From an uncultured Porphyromonadaceae bacterium (GTDB taxonomy: Bacteria; Bacteroidota; Bacteroidia; Bacteroidales; Muribaculaceae): a DNA stretch of 59,580 bases. The translations under genes were made by a program, and so were the position numbers. This document shows positions 9,685 through 17,177 of this stretch, in pieces. Each line of letters starts with the position of its first letter. Position 1 is the stretch's first letter. The notes beneath the pieces were generated by a model. That model did no database searches, was not told the DNA's origin, and was given only the letters and a program-made list of their open reading frames with translations. The DNA lies in NCBI GenBank assembly GCA_900555715.1, contig USMC01000011.1, positions 1-59,580 of the forward strand. The letters are read 5' to 3'.

Positions 9685-10479
9685 TCAGTTCTTAGGACGG
9701 TGAAGGTAGTACTGCGACAGTCCCACGAAAAGTGCTCCGCCGACAATGTTGCCGAGAGTGGCGGGAAGTATGTTGGCGAAAATCATGCTTGCTGTGATGT
9801 CAGCCCCTTCCATCGCGGCAAGCGGGAGGAAGAACATGTTTGCCACGCAGTGCTCGAAGCCGAGTGCCACGAATGCGAGTACGGGAATCTCACAGGCGAT
9901 GAGCTTTTCGCCGAGGCGTCGTCCTGCCAGAGCCAGCCACACGGCAAGACACACGCACCAGTTGGCACCTATGCCTTTGAAAAAGACAGCTGTCGGCGAT
10001 GCCGATGTCTTTGCCTTTGCAATGGCTGCTATGGCATCCGGGTATGGTCCTGACGACAGTGTTCCGGGCAGCGAGATAAGGAAGTATGCCACGGCGAGAC
10101 ATCCGATGAAGTTGCCGAGCCATACGAGCGTCCAGTTGGCGAGGACGCGTCCTGCTCCGAGTTTTTTCTCCATCATAGGGGGAACCAGCAGAGCATTGTT
10201 GCCGGTGAAGAGGTCTGCTCCGAGAATAACGACAAGCATGAGCCCGATTGGGAACACCAGACCGCTCATAAAGCGTTGTAGTCCTGGATTGGCTGAAGCA
10301 GCTTCGGGGAAGCCGTAGCCGACGGCTATGGATAGTGCTCCGCCCAAAGCGATGTATGCTCCGGCGAGAATGCTGCCTGTCATTAAACGGGAAAAACCGC
10401 GGCGTGATGTGGCTGCGGCTTTGTTTTGTCCGGCGGCGGATGCCGCCTCAAGGATTTGCGATGGTGTGCGGACTGGCAT
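9685..10479 (-). CDS. Formate/nitrite transporter (FNT) family channel
   Basis: Inner-membrane pentameric channel for small monovalent anions such as formate, nitrite or hydrosulfide. The 264 residues match the family length and show six hydrophobic segments, with the FNT features GSILAGAYIALGGALS near the N-terminus, LFTGNN in the middle and a GFEHCVANMFFLP-type segment containing the conserved central His. In an anaerobe with mixed-acid metabolism, formate export is the likeliest job, but the anion cannot be read from sequence. Packed 3 bp before the ABC-F gene and 12 bp after the Spy-like gene. Confidence 0.93.
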   Translation of the reverse strand: MPVRTPSQILEAASAAGQNKAAATSRRGFSRLMTGSILAGAYIALGGALSIAVGYGFPEAASANPGLQRFMSGLVFPIGLMLVVILGADLFTGNNALLVPPMMEKKLGAGRVLANWTLVWLGNFIGCLAVAYFLISLPGTLSSGPYPDAIAAIAKAKTSASPTAVFFKGIGANWCVCLAVWLALAGRRLGEKLIACEIPVLAFVALGFEHCVANMFFLPLAAMEGADITASMIFANILPATLGNIVGGALFVGLSQYYLHRPKN

Positions 10480-10491
10480 GGCTGACTGGTG

Positions 10492-10971
10492 TTAATCGCG
10501 GTTGCGGCGCATCTTGCGGTGTGTGCGGGCGAGGCGCTGCGTGAATTGTTTTTCTACCGACTTTATTTGCAGAAGCTGCCGTGGTGTGAGGATGTTGCTG
10601 AACTTCTCGAAGTATGCCATTTCTGTCTGTGCCTCGCGCTGCTTCTGCTCGAATGTAGCGCGTGCGGCAGCTTCAATTTCTTCGTCGGTAGCCGATGGAT
10701 TTTCCAGCACAGTGCGTTCAAGCTCGCGTATTTCCTGATTGATGCTCATGAGCTCGTCTTCCATCTGGTCGTAGAGCGGCAGGTATTCGCTGGCTTGTTC
10801 TTTGGTGAGTTTTAATTTTTTGATGAAGAAATCGTGCTTGTAAGGACGTATTTCCGCAAGTACTTTTTCAACGTCGAGATTTTCGGGCTGCTGTTGTGCC
10901 GCCGCTGATGATGCGCCGGCGACCAATACTATGGTCAGGAGCGCCGATGTGAGTATTCTTCTGATGCTCAT
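10492..10971 (-). CDS. Secreted Spy/LTxxQ-like protein of an ECF locus
   Basis: 159-residue periplasmic protein. I place the start at 10971 because this ATG overlaps the stop of the anti-sigma gene (ATGA) and opens directly into a signal peptide (MSIRRILTSALL, cleavage near SSAAAQ). The mature part is almost all helical and charged: a KLTKEQASEYLPLYDQ segment, a long Glu/Gln-rich helix, then FSNILTPRQLLQIKSVEKQF. This repeats the helix-(L)TxxQ pattern of Spy/CpxP-type chaperones and zinc-resistance-associated proteins. The tail is basic (RTHRKMRRNRD). Third in the sigma/anti-sigma operon, it may act as a periplasmic sensor or chaperone for the envelope signal. Family assignment is moderate. 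Confidence 0.65.
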   Translation of the reverse strand: MSIRRILTSALLTIVLVAGASSAAAQQQPENLDVEKVLAEIRPYKHDFFIKKLKLTKEQASEYLPLYDQMEDELMSINQEIRELERTVLENPSATDEEIEAAARATFEQKQREAQTEMAYFEKFSNILTPRQLLQIKSVEKQFTQRLARTHRKMRRNRD

Positions 10972-11441
10972 GGTAAAATGTACGTGCTGTCGCAAGGAAC
11001 TTGTTCTTCCTGAATATTAAAGAATTCGGAATCTTCATCTACCTCTCCCTCGTCAAGCATGTAGTCGAGAAGCTCGTGCGAACTAAGCTCGCGGTAGATA
11101 TAGTCGTTGACGAAATCGTCCGACTTCAGCGCCGTGGAAATGACGGCGTTGTTTTCCATCGGTTCGAGTGTGACCTTTCCGCTGAGCATTGCGAACATCT
11201 GGAGCATCAGCCATATTCCGGCGAACATCGCCGCAAGGTAGACGTATGGTCTTACTTTTTGCCACAGAGTGCGATTTTCTGCTGGTATAGCGGCAGATTC
11301 GAGCTCGGGGCGCTCGGGCAGCAACTCGGACATGCGTCCGGCAAAGGACTCAAAGTATCCGTCGGGAGTTTTCATGCCTGCCGACGGACCGAGCTCTCTG
11401 AGTCGGGCGTTTTCGAGTATGTTGTCGTTCTGATGTGCCAT
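10968..11441 (-). CDS. Putative membrane anti-sigma factor
   Basis: 157-residue protein with a hydrophilic N-terminal half that includes MKTPDGYFESFAGRMSELLPE, a single transmembrane helix at about residues 69-92 (VRPYVYLAAMFAGIWLMLQ) and an acidic C-terminal part (DEGEVDEDSEFFN). This one-helix layout directly after an ECF sigma gene, in Bacteroidales, points to an anti-sigma factor holding the sigma at the inner membrane. No zinc-binding HxxxCxxC motif is visible, so it is not a classical ZAS-type anti-sigma. Function is inferred from context and topology. Confidence 0.65.
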   Translation of the reverse strand: MAHQNDNILENARLRELGPSAGMKTPDGYFESFAGRMSELLPERPELESAAIPAENRTLWQKVRPYVYLAAMFAGIWLMLQMFAMLSGKVTLEPMENNAVISTALKSDDFVNDYIYRELSSHELLDYMLDEGEVDEDSEFFNIQEEQVPCDSTYILP

Positions 11442-11487
11442 TGTTTTCAGTTTCTCTTTTTTTATGACAGACGAAGGTTGTCAAGGT

Positions 11488-12048
11488 TTAATCGTGCTCC
11501 GAGAAATATTGTTCTATTTTTTTTGTAGCGATGTGATATGATGCTTTAAGCGCGCCTACGGAGGTTCCGAGTATTTCTGACATTTCTTCATATTTCATGT
11601 CGTCGAAGTATTTCATATTGAACACCAGCCGCTGCTTTTCCGGCAGCGTCGCTATTGCCTGCTGAAGCTTTCGCGCCAGTTCTTCTCCGTCGAATTCGGT
11701 GTCGGCGGCGATGCTATGTACCATCTGCGCCTCCTGGTCGTCGAGAGAGATGCTCAGACGCTTGCGTTCGCGTTCGAGAAAGCCGAGACTTTCGTTGATG
11801 GCGATTTTATACAGCCACGTCGACAGCTTCGCCTCGCCGCGGAAGTTTTCAAGATTGCTCCATGCTTTCAGGAACGTGTTTTGCAGAAGATCGTTAGCGT
11901 CGTCGTGATTGTGCACGATACGGCGGATCTGCCAGTAGAGAGGTTCTGAATATAGGCGGATGACATCACTGAAGGCGGAGCGCACGGTGGCGGGCTGACG
12001 CAGACGCGCAACCAGCTCATCGGTATCTTTGGGCAGTGCTGAAACCAT
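11488..12048 (-). CDS. RNA polymerase ECF sigma factor
   Basis: Alternative sigma-70 factor, 186 residues. Region 2 includes DANDLLQNTFLKAWSNLENF and the -10-recognising STWLYKIAINESL. Region 4 is a helix-turn-helix around RLVFNMKYFDDMKYEEMSEILGTSVGALKASYHIA. It leads the run sigma, anti-sigma, Spy-like, FNT, ABC-F, TonB receptor. The next gene follows after 46 bp and most later junctions overlap or are a few bases long. The natural prediction is envelope-stress control of this operon, probably with autoregulation. A housekeeping-type -7 box lies only about 12 nt before the ATG once the start site is allowed for. Confidence 0.93.
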   Translation of the reverse strand: MVSALPKDTDELVARLRQPATVRSAFSDVIRLYSEPLYWQIRRIVHNHDDANDLLQNTFLKAWSNLENFRGEAKLSTWLYKIAINESLGFLERERKRLSISLDDQEAQMVHSIAADTEFDGEELARKLQQAIATLPEKQRLVFNMKYFDDMKYEEMSEILGTSVGALKASYHIATKKIEQYFSEHD

Positions 12049-12064
12049 AATTCTTTTTCCAGCC

Positions 12065-12072
12065 CAAAGTTA
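12065..12072 (-). promoter_or_regulatory. -7 box for the ECF operon
   Basis: The minus strand reads TAACTTTG, an exact -7 consensus. The predicted transcription start would leave a leader of only about 10-12 nt before the sigma-factor ATG. No clear -33 TTTG at 19-21 nt. Confidence 0.5.
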
Positions 12073-12232
12073 CGAATATTTTTCGACACGGCATATTTTT
12101 GACAGGCAAGGTTGAATTTTTTTATCTAAAAATACCGATTTTTCAGCCTTTTCGATTTCTTCGTTTCTCCCATACTCGGCTGAAATGCCGGCAACCGGCA
12201 GATAATAGGCGTGCTCTTTCCGGAATATAGAA

Positions 12233-12268
12233 AATCCGCCCGGCGAGCAGTGTATCGCCGGGCGGATT
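12233..12268 (-). terminator. Terminator of the GDPD operon
   Basis: Perfect 14-bp stem, AATCCGCCCGGCGA (12233-12246) with TCGCCGGGCGGATT (12255-12268), 8-nt loop, followed on the minus strand by TTTCTATATT. It begins 17 nt after the stop codon of the last GDPD gene. Confidence 0.9.
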
Positions 12269-12285
12269 CAAGTTGTTATTGCCGG

Positions 12286-13113
12286 TTATTTCTTTTTGTT
12301 TTTCTTGGCTTTCTTGCCTTTTACCTTTGTCGCTTTAGCTTGTTCGGAAGCTTTGAGGAGTTCCTGCAGACGTTCGGGATAGTTTGTGGTGATGAAATCT
12401 GCTCCGTTGTCGATGCACCACTGGAGGTCTTCGGGGCTGTCGACAGTCCAGATGTTCACAGTCAGTCCGAGGTCGTGGCATTTTTTGATCCAGTCGGGAT
12501 GCTGTGTGCGGAGAACGTTGATATGGTAGTCGACACCGGTGCCTTTGAGGAACTTGATTTCCTCAGGGGTGTAGTCGCCGGTGAGATATTGCACGCTTGT
12601 GCCTTTGGGGGCTGCCTTGATGATGTTTTTGAAGCCGTTTTTGGAGAATGTGATGTAGTCTACGCGGTCGTTGAGTCCGTATTTGTCGACCATTGCGACG
12701 ATTTTCTTGATTCCGGCAGCTTCGAGGCGGTTGTCGTCCTGCGGTTTTACTTCAAGGACAAGTTTTGTCTTGAGAGGCACTGCTGCCTGGAGATATTCTT
12801 CGAGTGTTGGTACGGTTTCGCCATTTGCAAGCTTCTGCTTGGTATATACCGACGAGTGTGTGCCCTGGACGTTGAGATGGTTGATCCATCCGTCATGGTC
12901 GACGACAAGCACGCTGTCGTAAGTGATCCATACGTCGAGTTCGGAACCATAGCAACCGATGGAGTCGGCTTTGACGAGCGAGCGGATAGAGTTCTGTGCC
13001 GAACCGGGAGCGGTCCAGTAGCCGCGATGTGCTACAACTTTAGGCTGTTCGGCGTACATCATGCCGGCAGCGGCAGCGAGAGCTGCTGCAAGGATAAATC
13101 TGGTGTATTTCAT
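12286..13113 (-). CDS. Secreted glycerophosphodiester phosphodiesterase (GDPD copy 3 in the operon)
   Basis: Hydrolyses glycerophosphodiesters to glycerol-3-phosphate plus an alcohol, probably in the periplasm. 275 residues from the ATG at 13113, chosen because it overlaps the stop of the preceding GDPD (ATGA) and opens a signal peptide (MKYTRFILAAALAAAAGMMYAE). Motifs: VVAHRGYW, the metal-binding E-x-D in SELDVW, and VVDHDG. LVLEVKPQ and the C-terminal TVNIWTVDSPEDLQWCIDNGAD barrel strand are also GDPD features. Compared with its two upstream copies it is diverged after the HD motif (WINHLNVQGTH) and carries an extra Lys-rich tail (about 15 residues, KGKKAKKNKKK) that could bind anionic polymers or the membrane. 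Confidence 0.92.
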   Translation of the reverse strand: MKYTRFILAAALAAAAGMMYAEQPKVVAHRGYWTAPGSAQNSIRSLVKADSIGCYGSELDVWITYDSVLVVDHDGWINHLNVQGTHSSVYTKQKLANGETVPTLEEYLQAAVPLKTKLVLEVKPQDDNRLEAAGIKKIVAMVDKYGLNDRVDYITFSKNGFKNIIKAAPKGTSVQYLTGDYTPEEIKFLKGTGVDYHINVLRTQHPDWIKKCHDLGLTVNIWTVDSPEDLQWCIDNGADFITTNYPERLQELLKASEQAKATKVKGKKAKKNKKK

Positions 13114-13880
13114 TTTGTCTGTGTTTTTGTCATTTTGAGTGAAGTTTCGGGGATATTGGATGTGACGAAGTCGACGCCGTTGTCGATGCACCATTGCATT
13201 TCTTCAGGGGTATTGATAGTCCACGCGCCGACAGTAAGACCGAGGTCGTGAGCTTCTTTGATCCACTGCGGGTGCGCTTTGAGCACTTTAAGACTATAGT
13301 AAAGTCCTGTTCCGCCCATGCTTTTGAGCTGCCCGGGCAGGTAGTCGCCGCCGGGGTAGTGGATGGGTGTTCCTTCCGGCAGAGTATTGCGCATGGCGAG
13401 AATACCGTTCTTCGAGAAGGTCACGTATTCAGCACGGTCTTCGAGCCCGTATTTTTTGACAAGCGCAATGGTGTTGCGTATCGCCGCCCGGTCGTTCTCA
13501 TAGCTGTTGTGAGGCTTTACCTCGATGATGAGTTTCGTTTTCAGAGGTTTGGCGGCGGCGAGGTATTGCTCGAGAGTGGGCACGGTCTCGCCGTTTTCCA
13601 GTGTCTGAGCAAGGACAACGTCGGACGTGCAGTTTTCGATGTCTATGCCGTTGATAGTCTTGTCGTGATTCACGATCAGCAGACCGTCTTTTGTTCTCCA
13701 TACGTCAAACTCCGATGCGTCGCTGCCGATGGAGTCGGCAAGCAGGAGCGAACGGATGGAATTCTGCGCTGAGCCCGGCGCCTGCCACAGCCCGCGGTGT
13801 GCCACCACAGTCATGGCTGCTGCCTGCGTTGTCACCGCCATGGCGACGGCTGCTGCTATGAGCGTCTTCGTAAACGTCAT
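13110..13880 (-). CDS. Secreted glycerophosphodiester phosphodiesterase (GDPD copy 2)
   Basis: 256 residues with signal peptide (MTFTKTLIAAAVAMAVTTQAAA) and the GDPD catalytic set: VVAHRGLW, E-x-D in SEFDVW, IVNHDKTINGIDIE, and a lysine strand IIEVKPHN. It lies 5 bp after copy 1 and overlaps copy 3 by 4 bp. Its closest visible relatives are the two neighbours, so a local tandem expansion is likely. It differs from them in the loop before the C-terminal half (PGGDYLPGQLKSMGGTGLYYS), where substrate selectivity may sit. Confidence 0.92.
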   Translation of the reverse strand: MTFTKTLIAAAVAMAVTTQAAAMTVVAHRGLWQAPGSAQNSIRSLLLADSIGSDASEFDVWRTKDGLLIVNHDKTINGIDIENCTSDVVLAQTLENGETVPTLEQYLAAAKPLKTKLIIEVKPHNSYENDRAAIRNTIALVKKYGLEDRAEYVTFSKNGILAMRNTLPEGTPIHYPGGDYLPGQLKSMGGTGLYYSLKVLKAHPQWIKEAHDLGLTVGAWTINTPEEMQWCIDNGVDFVTSNIPETSLKMTKTQTK

Positions 13881-13885
13881 CGGCT

Positions 13886-14653
13886 TTATTTTTTAAGCAG
13901 TTTCTGCAGTCCTTCGGGGTCGTTGGTGGTGATGTAGTCCACGCCGTTGTCGATGCACCACTGCATGTCTTCCGGCTTGTTTACCGTCCATACATTTACC
14001 GTCAGACCGAGGTCGTGACATTCCTTGATCCATTCAGGATGCTTGCGGAGAACCGTGATTTTGTAGTCGATACCCTTGCCGCTGTGTTGCTTTATCTGAG
14101 CGGGGATATAGTCGCCGGAGAGATACTGCACGCCGCAGCCTTTGGGGGCTGCCCCGATAAGACAGCAGAAGCCGTTTTTGGAGAATGTGATGTATTCCGT
14201 GCGGTCTTCGAGACCGTATTTCTTCACTAATGCGAGAATCTGCGTGATGGCGGCTTTTTCGTTGGAGTTGCTGTTGTGCGATTTCAGTTCGAGCACCAGG
14301 CGTGTGCTGAGCGGTTGTGCTGCGGCGAGGTATTGCTCAAGCGTCGGTATCGTCTCGCCGTTGGCAAGTTTCTGGCACAGCACTTTGTCGGCTGTCGACG
14401 ATTCGATGTCGACGCCGTTGATTGTCGGGTCGTGGTTCACTACGAGTACTCCGTCTTTAGTGCGCCATACATCGAATTCGGAAGCATAGCAGCCGATTGA
14501 GTCGGCTTTGACGAGCGAACGGATTGAATTCTGTGCCGATCCGGGAGTGTCCCAGTAGCCGCGGTGAGCGACAACTTTCGGCTGTTCAGCGTGCATCATG
14601 CAGGCGCCGGCGGCGAGTGCGGCGGCGACTGTTAAGGTTTTTGTGATATTCAT
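13886..14653 (-). CDS. Secreted glycerophosphodiester phosphodiesterase (GDPD copy 1)
   Basis: 255 residues, signal peptide MNITKTLTVAAALAAGACMMHAE. The GDPD motifs are intact: VVAHRGYW, SEFDVWRTKDGVLVVNHD, VLELKSHN, and the C-terminal TVNVWTVNKPEDMQWCIDNGVDYITTN. A Cys within the signal peptide (GAC) does not make a clean lipobox, so the protein is more likely soluble and periplasmic than a lipoprotein. First of three adjacent copies, 11 bp after the metallophosphoesterase gene and in the same operon as a DeoR/GlpR-type regulator. Confidence 0.92.
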   Translation of the reverse strand: MNITKTLTVAAALAAGACMMHAEQPKVVAHRGYWDTPGSAQNSIRSLVKADSIGCYASEFDVWRTKDGVLVVNHDPTINGVDIESSTADKVLCQKLANGETIPTLEQYLAAAQPLSTRLVLELKSHNSNSNEKAAITQILALVKKYGLEDRTEYITFSKNGFCCLIGAAPKGCGVQYLSGDYIPAQIKQHSGKGIDYKITVLRKHPEWIKECHDLGLTVNVWTVNKPEDMQWCIDNGVDYITTNDPEGLQKLLKK

Positions 14654-14664
14654 TCAGTTAGAAT

Positions 14665-16134
14665 TTAATGATGATTCTTGTTTTCTATTTCGGAGGTATA
14701 GACGTTGCCGAAGTTGTCGGTAGCGCGTACTGTCACTTTCTTCCAGTTTTTTTCAGGTTTGTACAGGAAGATATGGTCGTTGCGTTCCCAGGGGCGCGAC
14801 CCCTTGTGGTTGGAGGGGAATGTGCCTTTCTGCCCTGTGACATGGCGGAGCAGCCCCGGGTCGCGTGCCGGTAGTGGCGCACGGTCTTTAGCCGGGTCGA
14901 GCATTGTTTTCTGACCGTCTTCATCGACCTCCACTTTCCACCGTTCGTCCCACGACCATATGTTGATTGCGATCTTGTTGTAGGGGGTGCCGGCTTTTGC
15001 TTTCGGTTGCCAGAGGACGGCTTCTTCCGGTGCGTAGATGCGCATCTGATAGCTGCGCGGTTCGCGGAAACCTTTGTAGTATTTGTCGACGAGTTTTCCG
15101 TCCGAAAAGCAGAACACGCCGTACCCTTGCGGTGAGCCGTCGTTGCATATCGGATACCAGAATGCGCCCTGAACGGCGCCGAGAGTGTTGTCGGCGATGT
15201 TGTCGGCGACTATTGTCGTGAAGTTATTGTGCGTGTGCCCTGTCAGAATCTGGACGTCGCCGAAGGGTCGCAGAAGCTCGAAGAATTTATCGCCGTTTAC
15301 CATCGTGTAGCCGGGGCGGTTGCGACGTACGGACGGTGCGTGCATTCCGACGATGATTGTCTTGTCCTTGCCGACGTGCTCCAGGTCTTTCCTGAGCCAT
15401 TCGAGCTGTGCTGCTGTCAGACCGCAGCGGTAGTCGTTGCGGTTTTTTACACCGCTGTAGATAATGTTGTCGAGCACGATGATGTGGCATCCGCCGATGT
15501 TCAGCGAGTAGTCGGCGGGTCCCATCGCGTCCTGAAATTCGCGGAGCGATTCGTAATTGCCCTTTGTGAGTTCGTTGTGGTCGTGATTGCCGGCTACAGC
15601 CAGCACCGGAATGCCGAGTCGGTCGATCTGTTCGTTGTATTTTCCGTAGAATTTAGGATTGTTCCAAACGATGTCGCCGAGGCTGATGCCGTATGTTTTG
15701 CCGGTATATGTTTTCATCGAGTCGACGAAAACCGGCATGACAGTATTGCGGAGGTCGTCGTAGTCTTTCTGATAGCCTATCTGTACGTCGGCGAGAGCGA
15801 GAAGAGTCCAGTCAGCATTTCCGTCGCCGCTGTGAAGGGCGAAATCGGCGCTCTGCTTCTTTTTCTTTGTGTCGATTTGTCGGTAGAATGCCGGGCGTAC
15901 ACCTTTCAGCGGCAGCTCTACATCGGACGGAATGCTTACGAACACAAAGCGGCTGCTGTCGGAGTCGAGGGTATATTTGCCTTTGCTGTCAGTGACAGTG
16001 ACATCGCGCCCGTCGCTGACGACGATGCCCTGACGTGCTTTGCCGTCGACAGTTACTTTGCCGGTGACTTTTGTCGCAGCCCATACTGTCGCGGAGACTA
16101 ATAGCGCAAATAGCGCAAAACTGATTCTTTTCAT
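14665..16134 (-). CDS. Secreted calcineurin-like phosphoesterase with N- and C-terminal accessory domains
   Basis: 489-residue exported metallophosphatase; signal peptide ends near TVWAA. Domains in order: N-terminal carboxypeptidase-regulatory-like beta domain (about 20-100, KVTGKVTVDGKARQGIVVSDG); calcineurin-like core (about 115-360) with LADVQ, GDIVWNN, GNHDHNE, GMHAPSV and GHTHNN; and a C-terminal beta domain with W-rich strands (INIWSWDERWKVEV), as in Bacteroidales MetallophosN/MetallophosC proteins. The usual D-x-H metal motif reads D-x-Q here, a variant I believe occurs in this subfamily. It lies between the regulator and three GDPDs, so a phosphodiester or phosphomonoester in the same pathway is the likely substrate. 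Confidence 0.9.
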   Translation of the reverse strand: MKRISFALFALLVSATVWAATKVTGKVTVDGKARQGIVVSDGRDVTVTDSKGKYTLDSDSSRFVFVSIPSDVELPLKGVRPAFYRQIDTKKKKQSADFALHSGDGNADWTLLALADVQIGYQKDYDDLRNTVMPVFVDSMKTYTGKTYGISLGDIVWNNPKFYGKYNEQIDRLGIPVLAVAGNHDHNELTKGNYESLREFQDAMGPADYSLNIGGCHIIVLDNIIYSGVKNRNDYRCGLTAAQLEWLRKDLEHVGKDKTIIVGMHAPSVRRNRPGYTMVNGDKFFELLRPFGDVQILTGHTHNNFTTIVADNIADNTLGAVQGAFWYPICNDGSPQGYGVFCFSDGKLVDKYYKGFREPRSYQMRIYAPEEAVLWQPKAKAGTPYNKIAINIWSWDERWKVEVDEDGQKTMLDPAKDRAPLPARDPGLLRHVTGQKGTFPSNHKGSRPWERNDHIFLYKPEKNWKKVTVRATDNFGNVYTSEIENKNHH

Positions 16135-16147
16135 ATCTTACTGTCTG

Positions 16148-16975
16148 TTACAGAGCGTTTTTCTTTCCGTTTTCGAAAGGCTGGCTCACAGGGATGGGGC
16201 GTGGTTTGTCGAGATCGACGATATGCAGTTCCACGCCGCGGTCCTCGATGGCATAAGCCATTTTGTCCGGTATGTTTGAGTCGGTGATAATCATGTCTAT
16301 TTCGTCGAGGTCGGCGATTTTGCTGAATCCGCGGCGGCGGAACTTGCTGGAGTCGGCAAGTACGATGGTTTTCTGCGCCGTTGCCATCATGGCACGGTTG
16401 AGGTCGCTCTCGCGCATGTCGGTGGTGGTGATTCCGAAGTCGAGGTCTATGCCGTCCACGCCGATGAACAGCTTGCTGCATGAGAACTCCTTCAGCGGTG
16501 CTTCTGCAAATTTGCCCACTACCGACAGGCTGCTCTGCCGCATAGTGCCTCCGAGCTGTATGAGGTCGATCGATTCGTCGGCGCCGAGGAGTTCCGACAC
16601 TTTAAGCGATGCCGATATGACGGTCAGACGGTGGATCGGACGTATGCAGCGCGCGAAGGCAAGGACGGTAGTGCCCGAGGCGATGATGATAGAGTCATCC
16701 TTGGTGATGAGACTGTTGGCATACTGCCCGATGAGCGCTTTTTCCTGACGGGCGAGATTCTCTTTTTCTATGATGGAACGGTTGGTGGTGTACGGGTCGA
16801 TGAGGATAGCGCGCCCATGGCTGCGGTAGAGCCGGTGATTCTGCTCAAGCTCGTTGAGGTCTTTGCGTATTGTCACTGCCGAAACGTCGAGAAGGAGCGA
16901 TAGATTGGCGACGGTTATTGATTCGTGCTTGATAAGCGTTTCGAGGATGAGATTATGGCGTTCTTCCTTGGTCAT
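16148..16975 (-). CDS. DeoR/GlpR-family transcriptional regulator
   Basis: 275-residue cytoplasmic repressor-type regulator. The N-terminal winged helix (about 1-60, RHNLILETLIKHESITVANLS then DVSAVTIRKDLNELE) matches the DeoR signature. The C-terminal sugar-phosphate isomerase-like effector domain carries IASGTTVLAFA and the GVDGIDLDFGITT strand typical of GlpR/AgaR. It is the first gene of the phosphoesterase-GDPD operon, 13 bp before the next gene. With GDPDs downstream, a phosphorylated glycerol effector is reasonable, and the glpABC-glpT operon at 49.6-58.3 kb is a candidate second target. Effector and targets are inference. Confidence 0.92.
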   Translation of the reverse strand: MTKEERHNLILETLIKHESITVANLSLLLDVSAVTIRKDLNELEQNHRLYRSHGRAILIDPYTTNRSIIEKENLARQEKALIGQYANSLITKDDSIIIASGTTVLAFARCIRPIHRLTVISASLKVSELLGADESIDLIQLGGTMRQSSLSVVGKFAEAPLKEFSCSKLFIGVDGIDLDFGITTTDMRESDLNRAMMATAQKTIVLADSSKFRRRGFSKIADLDEIDMIITDSNIPDKMAYAIEDRGVELHIVDLDKPRPIPVSQPFENGKKNAL

Positions 16976-17015
16976 AGCATAAAGGGAGTGGTTGGTTTAT
17001 GTGCGTTAGAGTATG

Positions 17016-17023
17016 CAAATTTA
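17016..17023 (-). promoter_or_regulatory. -7 box of the regulator-GDPD operon
   Basis: The minus strand reads TAAATTTG(C), an exact Bacteroidetes -7 match. The start would be near 17010, about 35 nt before the regulator ATG. Confidence 0.55.
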
Positions 17024-17053
17024 GCTATAATTTTCCCATTTAAAGCACGATTT

Positions 17054-17079
17054 AAAAGATTTTTAAATATAAATCTTTT
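17054..17079. promoter_or_regulatory. Candidate operator palindrome
   Basis: Perfect inverted repeat AAAAGATTT (17054-17062), 8 nt, AAATCTTTT (17071-17079). It lies about 30 nt upstream of the -7 box of the DeoR-type regulator operon, where an autoregulatory operator or activator site would sit. The arms are AT-rich, so chance is possible. Confidence 0.4.
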
Positions 17080-17096
17080 GAAAGATAATATTTCTA

Positions 17097-17140
17097 TGTC
17101 AAAACAAAACGTGTGCCGGAATCCGATTCCCGACACACGT
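17097..17140 (-). terminator. Terminator of the 1194-residue surface-protein gene
   Basis: An imperfect stem with ACGTGTG at its base (17109-17115) and CACACGT opposite (17134-17140), continued by CGG/CCG-type pairs around a short loop. It is followed on the minus strand by TTTGTTTTGACA. It starts about 40 nt after the stop codon. Confidence 0.75.
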
Positions 17141-17177
17141 CTACAGGTTGATGCTTATCAGATAAGTATGTGAAAGC

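Noticed and set aside
8182..10053. 623-codon open frame antisense to the ABC-F and FNT genes
   Set aside because: Compositional shadow of two well-supported genes; no domain, signal or promoter of its own.
13114..13194. 27-codon N-terminal extension of GDPD copy 3
   Set aside because: It would sit inside the previous GDPD gene and hide the signal peptide. The ATGA overlap marks 13113 as the start.
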